Shown piece after piece: positions 1 through 7,115 of a stretch of DNA of 14,218 nt (the stretch's first letter is position 1; every line of letters starts with the position of its first letter). Position numbers and translations under genes: made by a program. The notes beneath the pieces are model-generated. The model saw only the letters and a list, made by a program, of their open reading frames with translations. It was not told the origin of the DNA and made no database searches. Origin of the DNA: an uncultured Treponema sp. (GTDB lineage: Bacteria; Spirochaetota; Spirochaetia; Treponematales; Treponemataceae); NCBI GenBank assembly GCA_937893155.1, contig CALBGU010000030.1, positions 1-14,218 on the forward strand, given 5' to 3'.

Positions 1-56
1 CGTATGAATTGCCAGCGGGGTGGAAGTGGACGAGGTTGGGAGATGTGGCAAAATGA
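1..56 (+). pseudogene. 5' remnant of a type I R-M specificity gene (hsdS fragment)
   Basis: Read in the frame starting at base 3, this encodes YELPAGWKWTRLGDVAK and then a TGA stop at 54-56. The same opening segment of a type I S subunit, just before the first target-recognition domain, is found in the intact hsdS at 1187-1238; bases 1-52 match it at about 47 of 52 positions. The coding frame is cut off exactly where the variable domain should begin. The stop overlaps the ATG of the following nuclease gene (ATGA at 53-56), so if the fragment is still translated the two could be coupled. Its own start lies left of the window. It could instead be a very short peptide gene, but similarity to the downstream hsdS makes a recombination remnant more likely. 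Confidence 0.75.
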
Positions 57-1081
57 GCGAACTTATAAAGAATGACAGCGAATATGCAAACTGGATTCAA
101 TCGATTTGCAATGAATTCAAGAAAAGCCAGATAAAAGCCTGTGTAAAAGTCAACGGGGAAATGCTCGGATTTTATTGGAAGCTAGGCTCTCAAATTGCGG
201 AGAAAAAGAAATCGGCAAAATACGGAGACAATTTTTTCAAGTTTTTGAGTCAGGATTTATCGGAAAAATTGCCACAGTCGCACTGTTTTTCTCCAACAAA
301 CCTTCGCTATATGGAGCGGTTCTATCTGCTTTACGCTGGGGAAACGGCAAATTTTCCCCAACTTGAGGAAGATTTGAAAAGCGTGCCGTGGGGACATCAC
401 AAATACATCATTGACCGTTTTTCTGGCGACGTGAAAAAAGCTGTTTTCTTTGTGAGAAAAACGATTGAAAATAACTGGTCGCGTTCCGTTCTGCTCAATT
501 TTCTTGATACAGATTTGTACGAGCGGCAGGGCAAGGCTCTGACCAATTTCCGTGCGACTCTTCCCTCAAAGAACAGCGACCTTGTGCAGGAAATGACAAA
601 AGACCCGTACCATTTTGATTTTCTTACGATTTCGGAGCGGTATAACGAAAAAGAGCTGAAAGACGCTTTAGAGCAGAATATAACGAAATTTTTGCTTGAA
701 TTGGGCAAGGGATTTGCGTTTGTCGGCAAGGAATACAGGCTTATGATTGGCAAAAAAGAAAAGTTCATCGATATGCTGTTCTACAATATTTTTTTGCACT
801 GCTATGTCGTTATTGAAATAAAAACAGGCGAGTTTGATTCTGAAAATATCGGGCAACTTGGAACGTATGTAAGCGCGGTCAACGGAATATTGAAGAAAGA
901 GGGCGACAACCAGACAATAGGTCTTTTGATTTGCAAGTCAAAAGACAACGTGCTTGCAAAATATGCGCTAGAGTCTTCGAGCGAACCTTTGGGGATTTCG
1001 GAATATGAGATTTCAAAGCTCTTTCCGACAGAATTCAAAGGCACCCTGCCGACGATAGAAGAAATAGAAGCAAATTTGTAG
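53..1081 (+). CDS. DUF1016 / YhcG-type PD-(D/E)XK nuclease
   Basis: A 342-residue protein starting MSELIKND. An ATG further upstream (base 20) would only translate the hsdS remnant out of frame; the ATG at 53 has GGGAG at 38-42. The N-terminal half (about residues 10-165) is a helical region with the conserved VPWGHHKYII-type segment near 111-120, as in the DUF1016 N-terminal domain. The C-terminal half carries a PD-(D/E)XK core: D240 in FIDMLFYN, then E255 and K257 in VVIEIKTGEF, followed by QLGTYVSAVN. Length and order fit full-length family members, which are frequent passengers of type I restriction loci. Its substrate is not established; a role in defence is inferred from position. It sits between an hsdS remnant and an intact hsdS and is bracketed by their shared direct repeat. 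The catalytic core is intact, so it may be active. Confidence 0.88.
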   Translation: MSELIKNDSEYANWIQSICNEFKKSQIKACVKVNGEMLGFYWKLGSQIAEKKKSAKYGDNFFKFLSQDLSEKLPQSHCFSPTNLRYMERFYLLYAGETANFPQLEEDLKSVPWGHHKYIIDRFSGDVKKAVFFVRKTIENNWSRSVLLNFLDTDLYERQGKALTNFRATLPSKNSDLVQEMTKDPYHFDFLTISERYNEKELKDALEQNITKFLLELGKGFAFVGKEYRLMIGKKEKFIDMLFYNIFLHCYVVIEIKTGEFDSENIGQLGTYVSAVNGILKKEGDNQTIGLLICKSKDNVLAKYALESSSEPLGISEYEISKLFPTEFKGTLPTIEEIEANL

Positions 1082-1090
1082 GCAGTGTTT

Positions 1091-1188
1091 CGGACGGTGA
1101 GCGTAGTCGAACCGATAACGGAAAACGGAGGAATTGAAAGATGACAAAGAACGATATTGAACCGCGGACGGAGAGCGTAGCCGCGCCG
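1091..1188 (+). repeat. Short imperfect direct repeat around the hsdS start
   Basis: A 24-base segment at 1091-1114 (begins CGGACGGTGAGCGTAG) recurs at 1165-1188 (begins CGGACGGAGAGCGTAG) with 20 of 24 matches. The first copy is upstream of the hsdS ribosome-binding site; the second is inside the coding region, where it encodes the R-T-E-S-V-A-A-P stretch. It is part of the repeat-rich flank left by duplication of the hsdS 5' end. Confidence 0.5.
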
Positions 1189-2439
1189 TATGAATTGCCA
1201 GCGGGATGGAAGTGGTGTAGATTGGGAGATGTGGCAAAGTTTGAGAGGGGGATAACTTTTCCTGCATCTGCAAAAGAAGCAGAAAAAAATGAAAATAATA
1301 TTCCGTGCCTTAGAACAGCAAACGTTCAAGAGAATGTTGATTTTGATAATTTGATTTATGTTAATAAATCATTTATGAAGAATAATGCTGAAAAATTGGT
1401 AAAAGCTAATGACATTATTTTTTCATCAGCGAATTCTCGTGAATTGGTTGGAAAATCATCTTTTGTATATTCACTTCCATTTCCAATGACATTTGGAGGT
1501 TTCATACTTTGCATACGACCAAAATCATCTGATAGTAAGTTTTTATTTTATTTTCTTCGATTGCATTTTCTTCTTGGTAGATTTATGGGAAAATCAACTC
1601 AAACTACAAATATTGCAAATATCAATACAGAAAGTTTGTCTAATGTAATTTTCCCCCTGCCGCCCACGCTCGCCGAGCAGCAGCGCATTGTTTCGCGCAT
1701 AGAATCGCTCTTCACAAAGCTCGACGAAGCGAAAGACAAGGCGCAGAGTGTGGTGGACGGCTTCGAGCTTCGGCGCGCGGCGGTTCTGCACAAGGCGTTC
1801 ACGGGCGAACTTACGGCGAAATGGCGCAAAGAACACGGCGTGAGCGATGATTCGTGGGAAGAAAAGACGATTGGGGAATGGTATTCTATCAATCCGAGAA
1901 TAAAGGCTGAAGATGAATTATCTGCGTCTTTTATTCCTATGGAAAAAATTGAAGCAAACTGCGCAAATCGATTTACTTACGAAGTGAAATTGTGGGGAAT
2001 CATAAAGAAGAATCATACACAGTTTGCAGATGGTGATGTTTGTTTTGCAAAAATTTCGCCTTGTTTTGAAAATGGAAAGGCGTTTATTGCAGAAGGTCTT
2101 GAAAATGGAATAGGAGCAGGAACAACAGAATTGATAATTTTACGCAATGCAGAAATTGATGTTCACTATACTTTTTATCTTATAACAAGTGCTGATTTTG
2201 TCCGTGGTGGGTGTGCAACATATAGCGGAACAGTTGGGCAGCAAAGAATTAGTATGGATTATGTGCGTAATTACAAAATCCCTGTTCCAACGCTCCCCGA
2301 ACAGCAGGAAATCGTCCGCATTCTCGATTCTGTGCTTGAAAAAGAGGCGGACGCAAAAGAAACAGCGGAGCGTGTGCTTTCTCAAATCGACTTGCTCAGA
2401 AAGTCCATTCTTGCGCGTGCGTTCCGCGGGGAGCTGTAG
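1141..2439 (+). CDS. hsdS: Type I restriction-modification specificity subunit HsdS
   Basis: A 432-residue DNA-recognition subunit of a type I R-M complex (HsdR2M2S), which chooses the target sequence for HsdM methylation and HsdR cleavage. Two half-subunits are visible. TRD1 covers about residues 18-165, starting at ELPAGWKW. The first conserved coiled-coil block runs from FPLPPTLAEQQRIV through LRRAAVLHKAFTGEL (about 170-225). TRD2 follows from about 238 to 375. The second conserved block runs from IPVPTLPEQQEIV to the end, AFRGEL. The start is ATG 1141 with GGAGG at 1127-1131. The two TRDs are clearly AT-rich (about 1240-1650 and 1870-2280), while the conserved blocks are GC-richer, a mosaic typical of TRD swapping. 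It lies upstream of hsdM, separated by a toxin-antitoxin pair, which is an unusual order. No frameshift was seen. Confidence 0.95.
   Translation: MTKNDIEPRTESVAAPYELPAGWKWCRLGDVAKFERGITFPASAKEAEKNENNIPCLRTANVQENVDFDNLIYVNKSFMKNNAEKLVKANDIIFSSANSRELVGKSSFVYSLPFPMTFGGFILCIRPKSSDSKFLFYFLRLHFLLGRFMGKSTQTTNIANINTESLSNVIFPLPPTLAEQQRIVSRIESLFTKLDEAKDKAQSVVDGFELRRAAVLHKAFTGELTAKWRKEHGVSDDSWEEKTIGEWYSINPRIKAEDELSASFIPMEKIEANCANRFTYEVKLWGIIKKNHTQFADGDVCFAKISPCFENGKAFIAEGLENGIGAGTTELIILRNAEIDVHYTFYLITSADFVRGGCATYSGTVGQQRISMDYVRNYKIPVPTLPEQQEIVRILDSVLEKEADAKETAERVLSQIDLLRKSILARAFRGEL
1187..1238 (+). repeat. Direct repeat of window bases 1-52 (hsdS 5' segment)
   Basis: This 52-base stretch of intact hsdS matches bases 1-52 with about 5 mismatches. 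The two copies are in the same orientation and bracket the DUF1016 gene, about 1.13 kb apart start to start. The true repeat may extend left of the window. Homologous recombination between the copies would delete the nuclease gene and leave one hsdS. Confidence 0.8.
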
Positions 2440-2450
2440 GTTTTCTGCTT

Positions 2451-2487
2451 GATTTTACATAAAATCTTATGTAAAATCTTATATAAG
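2451..2487. promoter_or_regulatory. Palindromic operator/promoter of the toxin-antitoxin pair
   Basis: There is a perfect inverted repeat with 12-base arms, GATTTTACATAA (2451-2462) and TTATGTAAAATC (2467-2478), separated by AATC. A second perfect palindrome, CTTATATAAG, follows at 2478-2487. Together they directly precede the ribosome-binding site AAGAGG (2485-2490) of the antitoxin at 2496. A possible promoter lies within it: TTTACA (2454-2459), 17 bases, then TCTTAT (2477-2482). Binding by the antitoxin or the TA complex, as in known RelB/Phd autoregulation, is inferred from position and symmetry. Confidence 0.7.
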
Positions 2488-2495
2488 AGGTTTTT

Positions 2496-2780
2496 ATGGT
2501 AACTTTTGCACGCAATGAAATAGTTTCAAGCTCTCAGTTTGTCCGCGGCTTTGCAGGATTCTTGCAGAGAATGACAAAATCCAACGATGAGAAAATCGCC
2601 GTCATAAAAAACAACCAGATGCAGGCTGTTATGATTCCGATTGATGAATACGAGCGGCTCAAAAGCCTGAAGGAAGCTGCCGAGCAAAAAGAAATTTTCG
2701 AGACCGTGCAGGAGCGAAAAAATACGCCTGTTTCTGAATATGTCTCCTACGACGACGCAATGAAAATGGCAGGATTGTAA
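2496..2780 (+). CDS. Type II antitoxin, Phd/RelB (YefM-like) family
   Basis: A 94-residue protein. The N-terminal part has the Phd/YefM layout: a strand and helix, then a second strand region with IAVIKNNQMQAVMIPIDEYE (about residues 34-53), the usual 'expression of a nearby residue controls DNA binding and dimer formation' core. The C-terminal half (about 54-94) is charged and probably disordered until it binds the toxin. Start ATG 2496 with AAGAGG at a 5-base spacing. The stop TAA abuts the GTG start of the toxin gene, so the pair is co-translated. It should neutralise the RelE-like toxin and repress its own promoter through the palindromes at 2451-2487. RelB and Phd families grade into each other at this length, so the exact subfamily is not settled. 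Confidence 0.85.
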   Translation: MVTFARNEIVSSSQFVRGFAGFLQRMTKSNDEKIAVIKNNQMQAVMIPIDEYERLKSLKEAAEQKEIFETVQERKNTPVSEYVSYDDAMKMAGL

Positions 2781-3077
2781 GTGGAATACGAAATAAAATT
2801 TCACCCTCTGGCGTTGCAGGAATTCTGCAATCTCGACGGAAGCATAAAGAAACTCGTTAAAAAGCAGCTCGACAAGTTAAAAACTTCCCCGTTGCTTGGT
2901 GAGGAGTTGGGAAACAAAAACGGCTATGATTTGTCGGGCTACAGAAAAATGTATGCCTGCAAAAAGCAAATCCGAATCGTGTATTCTGTCGTTGAAAATG
3001 TCCTTCTGGTCAACATAATCGCCATCGGCAAGCGCGAAGAGATGGAAGTCTACAAAACGGCTTCTGAGCGGGTGTGA
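2781..3077 (+). CDS. RelE-family mRNA interferase toxin
   Basis: A 98-residue toxin starting at GTG, immediately after the antitoxin stop, with AGGA at 2770-2773. It aligns by eye with E. coli RelE along its whole length: KFHPLALQEF at the N-terminus, then IRIVYSVVENVLLVNIIAIG and KREEMEVYKTASERV. The RelE catalytic residues R61, R81 and Y87 correspond to R65, R85 and Y91 here; K52 corresponds to K56, while the K54 position is Y58. Family members cut mRNA in the ribosomal A site. Retention of the two arginines and the tyrosine suggests an active toxin. Placed inside the type I R-M locus, it may act as an addiction module that stabilises the whole region (inference). Confidence 0.88.
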   Translation: MEYEIKFHPLALQEFCNLDGSIKKLVKKQLDKLKTSPLLGEELGNKNGYDLSGYRKMYACKKQIRIVYSVVENVLLVNIIAIGKREEMEVYKTASERV

Positions 3078-3145
3078 ACAATGGCACAGGAGTATTTCGG
3101 CTGAGTGGAGTTCTCATGTTGTACCTGTTTTGTGAAAAAAAGAGT

Positions 3146-3326
3146 TTGCGCAAAATACCGAAGGCTTCTTTTTTAAAAAGTGAGCGTTCGGTAAAATACC
3201 GAAACGTGTTTTTGTGGAAAAGTGGCTTTCGGTAAAATACCGAAGCGTGCTTTTGTGGAAAAGTAGCGTTCGGTAAAATACCGAAGCGTGCTTTTGTGGA
3301 AAAGTAGCGTTCGGGAAAATCCTGAA
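3146..3326 (+). repeat. 41-bp tandem array with two hairpins per unit, upstream of hsdM
   Basis: Five copies occur at exact 41-base spacing, with the main palindrome at 3146, 3187, 3228, 3269 and 3310. Copies 2-4 contain TTCGGTA-AAA-TACCGAA. Copy 5 has TTCGGGA and TCCTGAA, where a T-A pair has become G-C and a G-C pair has become G-T, so pairing is retained. Copy 1 has lost its left arm. Between the main palindromes lies a second, weaker one, CTTTT-GTGG-AAAAG, replaced in copy 1 by an equivalent T-run/A-run hairpin. The array fills most of the 285-base gap between the toxin and hsdM; I see no gene in the rest of that gap. It may be a regulatory or RNA-structure element for hsdM, or a non-functional minisatellite. 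Confidence 0.9.
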
Positions 3327-3362
3327 GTTTATGATATATGTTTATGTCTGCGAGGAGTAAAT

Positions 3363-4778
3363 ATGACAAATCAAGAAATTGTTAGCAAGTTGTGGAACTT
3401 GTGCAATGTGCTTCGAGATGACGGAATCACTTATCATCAGTATGTAACGGAGCTGACGTATATTCTTTTCTTGAAGATGGCAAAAGAAACGAATACCGAA
3501 AAAGAAAACATTCCCGAAGAATATCGCTGGGATAGTCTTGTAGCAAAAAGCGGCATTGAGCTTAAATCGTTTTACAAAGAGCTGTTGACGCAACTGGGCG
3601 AAAAAACAACGGGCAGAGTTCGCGAAATCTATAACGGCGCGGCTTCCAATATTGATGAACCGAAAAACTTGGAAAAAATTATCAAGTCGATTGATGAACT
3701 TGACTGGTTTTCGGCAAAAGAAGAGGGCTTGGGCAGTCTTTACGAGGGCTTGCTTGAGAAAAACGCGAACGAAAAGAAAAGCGGTGCGGGGCAGTATTTT
3801 ACTCCGCGCGTTTTAATTGATGTAATGACTTCTCTTGTTGCGCCTCAAGCGGGCGAGCGGTGCAATGACCCTGCGTGCGGCACGTTCGGCTTTATGATTG
3901 CTGCCGACAGCTATGTAAAATCTCAAACCGATGATTATTTTGATTTGAGTGCAGAAGAGGCGGATTTTCAGGTAAAAGAAGCATTTAGCGGTGTTGAGCT
4001 TGTTCACGAAACGCATCGTCTGGCGTTGATGAATGCGATGCTTCACAATATCAAGGGAAAAATCATTTTGGGCGATACTCTCAGCGAGGCGGGAAAGTCG
4101 GTAAAAGATTTTGATGTTGTTTTGACAAATCCGCCGTTTGGCACGAAAAAAGGCGGAGAGCGAGCGACTCGAGATGATTTTACATTCACCACGAGCAATA
4201 AGCAGCTGAACTTTTTGCAGCACATATACCGTTCTCTAAAAACAAGCGGAAAAGCAAGAGCTGCGGTTGTACTTCCTGATAACGTGCTTTTTGCGGACGG
4301 CGACGGCGAGAAAATCCGTGAAGACTTAATGAACAAATGCAATTTGCATACGGTTTTGCGCTTGCCGACGGGCATTTTTTATGCGCAGGGCGTAAAAACG
4401 AATGTGCTTTTCTTTACCCGCGGACAAACCGACGAAGGCAACACGAAAGAAGTTTGGTTTTACGACCTGCGCACTAATATGCCGAGTTTCGGAAAGACGA
4501 ATCAGCTTAAAAAAGAGCATTTTGCCGATTTTATCAAGGCATACACTGCCGAAGACCGTTCTTCTGTTGAGGACGAACGCTGGAACTGCTTTTCTCGCAA
4601 AGAGATTGAAGAAAAGGGCAATAGCCTTGACCTCGGTCTTATTCGCGACGAAAGCATTTTGGATTACGAAGATTTGCCCGACCCTGTGGATTGTGCAAAT
4701 GAGTGCATAGACCAATTAGAGCAAGCGTCGGAGTTAATCAAAGATGTGGTGAGAGAACTTTCTATGGCTTTAGCGTGA
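3363..4778 (+). CDS. hsdM: Type I restriction-modification DNA methyltransferase subunit HsdM
   Basis: A 471-residue N6-adenine methyltransferase subunit that forms the M2S methylase with HsdS. Start ATG 3363 is chosen for GAGGAG at 3352-3357 and because the protein then begins with the standard HsdM helical domain, NQEIVSKLWNLCNVLRDDG; an upstream in-frame ATG lies in the repeat array. Motif X-like GQYFTPR is at 143-149, SAM motif I DPACGTFGF at 169-177, and catalytic NPPFG at 256-260. Motif I has F where many homologues have G; pairing with an otherwise complete sequence suggests a subfamily variant, not decay. The last residues overlap the convergent rarA by 9 bases. The cognate hsdS is at 1141-2439; no hsdR is in view. 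A weak -10-like TATGAT is at 3330-3335, just past the 41-bp array. Confidence 0.95.
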   Translation: MTNQEIVSKLWNLCNVLRDDGITYHQYVTELTYILFLKMAKETNTEKENIPEEYRWDSLVAKSGIELKSFYKELLTQLGEKTTGRVREIYNGAASNIDEPKNLEKIIKSIDELDWFSAKEEGLGSLYEGLLEKNANEKKSGAGQYFTPRVLIDVMTSLVAPQAGERCNDPACGTFGFMIAADSYVKSQTDDYFDLSAEEADFQVKEAFSGVELVHETHRLALMNAMLHNIKGKIILGDTLSEAGKSVKDFDVVLTNPPFGTKKGGERATRDDFTFTTSNKQLNFLQHIYRSLKTSGKARAAVVLPDNVLFADGDGEKIREDLMNKCNLHTVLRLPTGIFYAQGVKTNVLFFTRGQTDEGNTKEVWFYDLRTNMPSFGKTNQLKKEHFADFIKAYTAEDRSSVEDERWNCFSRKEIEEKGNSLDLGLIRDESILDYEDLPDPVDCANECIDQLEQASELIKDVVRELSMALA

Positions 4779-7115
4779 GTTTTTCGCAGGCGGAGCGAAG
4801 GAAATAAAGAAAAAGGCGATTTCGCTTCGCCACGAAAAGATGTGCTTGTCGATAGCGCACAGCAAGAGATTTTTTATCTCGTCCCATTCGTTCGGCGAAA
4901 CAACCGTGCTCATCGCTTTGGCATAGCTAGAACTTTCTGCGTCGAACCACTGCGCGACTTGTTTTTCGCTAATGCGCCGCTTTTCATCTAATGACTGCGC
5001 GGCGTAATGCACAGAAAATCCCTTTTCCTCAAAAAACGCTTTTATCGTCTCCGCGTCCCACGAAAACAGCGGATTTGTTTTGTCGGAAAAAAACGCTTCT
5101 TCTACCGTGCTCATCTTGTCTAAAACCGCCTTTTGCGCATCGTTGCACTTGATTTGCTCTTTTATCAAAAGCGACAAATGCTGACCGTGTGCAGGAATGT
5201 GCTGGGCAATAACGGCAGCGGCGTCGGGGGCAAAAAGATTTTTATCAGAAAACAATGTGCAAAGTTTTTCTAAATCTTCAAGTTTTGTTATCGCGTCGCG
5301 CAAAAAAACGCGGTCAAACGTTATATCACAGAGTTCGTCAAGCGACAAAAACAGTTTCGGGCGGTCGAGTTCGTCAAGAGTGCGCGAATATTGCTCGATG
5401 ACTTCTTTTGCCTTTTTGCTCTGACACAGCCCGCACGCAATCCCCTCTGGCGTTTGTCGCGTCAAAGCCCAAATCAAAAGCGCGTCGTCTGCGTTAAAAA
5501 CAAGACTTCGCGTGTGGCGAGAGATTTGCGCGATTTGTATCATTGCGTCGCGGATTTTCGTAAGGATTTCGCTTCTGTTCGACTCAAGGCGGCTTCTCCA
5601 CGCCTGTTCTGCGCGCGAAAGAGCCGTTTCTTTTGCTTTGTCGGCTGGCGTGAACGTGAGATTTTCGCTTTTTTGCGTCGTGTTTATCGAAAAGGCTTTA
5701 TTTATCCACCATTCGCTTAACGCCCCCTCTTTATTGGCAAAATGCGGCACGGGGTGCATTCCGCAGGTCGCCTCTGTATCGGCTTGTTGCACGGTGTTTT
5801 CCATAATCGCGGCAATTTGGATTTCTCGGCGGGAAAGCACGTCGGCTTTTATCGATTTTTCATAGCCTTGCTCACTCGGCGTGTAGAAAACGCGACCAAC
5901 CAGCGCATCGGGAAGATACTGCTGTGCAACCCAATGGTCGCGATAGGCGTGCGGATACATATAGCCCTGCCCGTGCCCGAAGCCCTCTGCGTCGCGATTT
6001 CCGTCGCGCAAATGATTCGGGACTTCGGCGTCCTCTTTTTCCACGCTTGAGAGTGCGTCAAAAAACGCCATCGATGAATTTGATTTCGGGGCAGTGGAAA
6101 GATAAAGCGCGGCGTGTGCCAAAAAGTAGCGACCTTCGGGCATTCCCACGCGGTCGAACGCCTGTGCGCAGCTGGAAACCACGCTGATAGCCGTCGGGTC
6201 TGCAAGCCCTGTATCTTCGCACGCAGAAATAAGCATTCGGCGAAAGATAAAATCCGCGTCTTCGCCTGCCCGCACCATTCTGGCAAGCCAATACATTGCG
6301 GCATCTGGGTCGCGTCCGCGCAAAGACTTTATGAACGCGCTGATGATGTCGTAGTGATAATCGCCGTCGCGGTCGTAAAGAACAACTTTTTTCTGAATCG
6401 ACTCTTCGCAGACTTCGCGGCTGATATAGATTTTGCCGTCGGTTTCGTCGGTGGTTTCTACCGCCAGTTCCAGCGCATTGAGCAGACTCCGTGCGTCTCC
6501 GTTCGCAGTGTCCACAAGATGTTCGAGCGCGCCTGCTTCAAATACGACGTTTTTTGCTCCGTAACCGCGTTCTTTGTCCGAAAGTGCCATTTTTGCCGCT
6601 TTCATCAAATCTTCTTTTTCGAGCGGCTTTAGTTGAAACACGCGGCTTCGGCTTACCAATGCTTTGTTTACCTCAAAAAACGGGTTTTCGGTCGTTGCGC
6701 CGATAAGGATAATCGTGCCGTTTTCTACCCACGGCAAAAGTGCGTCCTGCTGACTCTTGTTCCAGCGGTGCACTTCGTCAACGAATAAAATCGTTTTTTT
6801 GCCGTAGAGTTTTCGAGCATTATCGGCTTGAGAAATCGCGGTACGAATGTCTGCAACGCCCGTTAAAACCGCGTTCAGCGTGAGAAAATCGCTTTTTGTG
6901 TGATTTGCAATAACACGAGCAAGCGTTGTTTTGCCCGTGCCAGGAGGTCCGTAGAAGATAACGGACGTGAGGCGGTCGGCTTGGATTGCGCGGCGCAAAA
7001 GCCTGCCCTTGCCGACGATGTGGTCTTGACCGATGTATTCATCAAGGTTTCGCGGACGCATTCGGGCGGCGAGCGGTTCTTTCGCCGTGTCGCGCCCGTC
7101 GAATAAATCAGCCAT
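4770..7115 (-). CDS. rarA: RarA/MgsA replication-fork AAA+ ATPase with C-terminal fused domain
   Basis: A 781-residue protein, against about 440 for ordinary RarA. The N-terminal part is a clamp-loader-like AAA+ ATPase acting at stalled replication forks: Walker A GPPGTGKT (56-63), Walker B ILFVDEVH (109-116), sensor 1 GATTENP (139-145), arginine-finger region SRSR (155-158), and GDARSLLNALE (206-216). The RarA tetramerisation part includes KSLRGRDPDAAMYWLARM (263-280) and PHAYRDHWVAQQYLPD (388-403). From about 433 to 781 is an extra region. Residues about 537-610 have the spacing of a Rossmann methyltransferase (a hydrophobic strand, RQTPEGIACGL, then FDRVFLRDAI) but no glycine-rich SAM loop, so activity is doubtful. 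RarA/unknown-domain fusions of this sort are known from cyanobacteria. Its ATG shares the A of the lipoprotein's TAA, implying coupling. The 3' end overlaps hsdM. Confidence 0.93.
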   Translation of the reverse strand: MADLFDGRDTAKEPLAARMRPRNLDEYIGQDHIVGKGRLLRRAIQADRLTSVIFYGPPGTGKTTLARVIANHTKSDFLTLNAVLTGVADIRTAISQADNARKLYGKKTILFVDEVHRWNKSQQDALLPWVENGTIILIGATTENPFFEVNKALVSRSRVFQLKPLEKEDLMKAAKMALSDKERGYGAKNVVFEAGALEHLVDTANGDARSLLNALELAVETTDETDGKIYISREVCEESIQKKVVLYDRDGDYHYDIISAFIKSLRGRDPDAAMYWLARMVRAGEDADFIFRRMLISACEDTGLADPTAISVVSSCAQAFDRVGMPEGRYFLAHAALYLSTAPKSNSSMAFFDALSSVEKEDAEVPNHLRDGNRDAEGFGHGQGYMYPHAYRDHWVAQQYLPDALVGRVFYTPSEQGYEKSIKADVLSRREIQIAAIMENTVQQADTEATCGMHPVPHFANKEGALSEWWINKAFSINTTQKSENLTFTPADKAKETALSRAEQAWRSRLESNRSEILTKIRDAMIQIAQISRHTRSLVFNADDALLIWALTRQTPEGIACGLCQSKKAKEVIEQYSRTLDELDRPKLFLSLDELCDITFDRVFLRDAITKLEDLEKLCTLFSDKNLFAPDAAAVIAQHIPAHGQHLSLLIKEQIKCNDAQKAVLDKMSTVEEAFFSDKTNPLFSWDAETIKAFFEEKGFSVHYAAQSLDEKRRISEKQVAQWFDAESSSYAKAMSTVVSPNEWDEIKNLLLCAIDKHIFSWRSEIAFFFISFAPPAKNSR

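Noticed and set aside
802..1329. Minus-strand 175-codon frame opposite the DUF1016 gene end and hsdS start
   Set aside because: It is antisense to two well-supported genes and has no recognisable domain or ribosome-binding site.
3146..3326. CRISPR array
   Set aside because: The 41-base units are contiguous, with no unique spacers, and no cas genes are present.
3010..3369. Minus-strand open frame of 119 codons with recurring RYF/FGIL-like peptides
   Set aside because: It is the translation of the 41-bp repeat array; the period is not a multiple of three, so the repeats rotate through frames, and it overlaps the toxin end and the hsdM start.
4805..4831. Possible intrinsic terminator on the minus strand (GGCGA/TCGCC stem followed by a T-run)
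   Set aside because: The stem has only five pairs and lies inside the last codons of rarA, before its stop; too weak to call.
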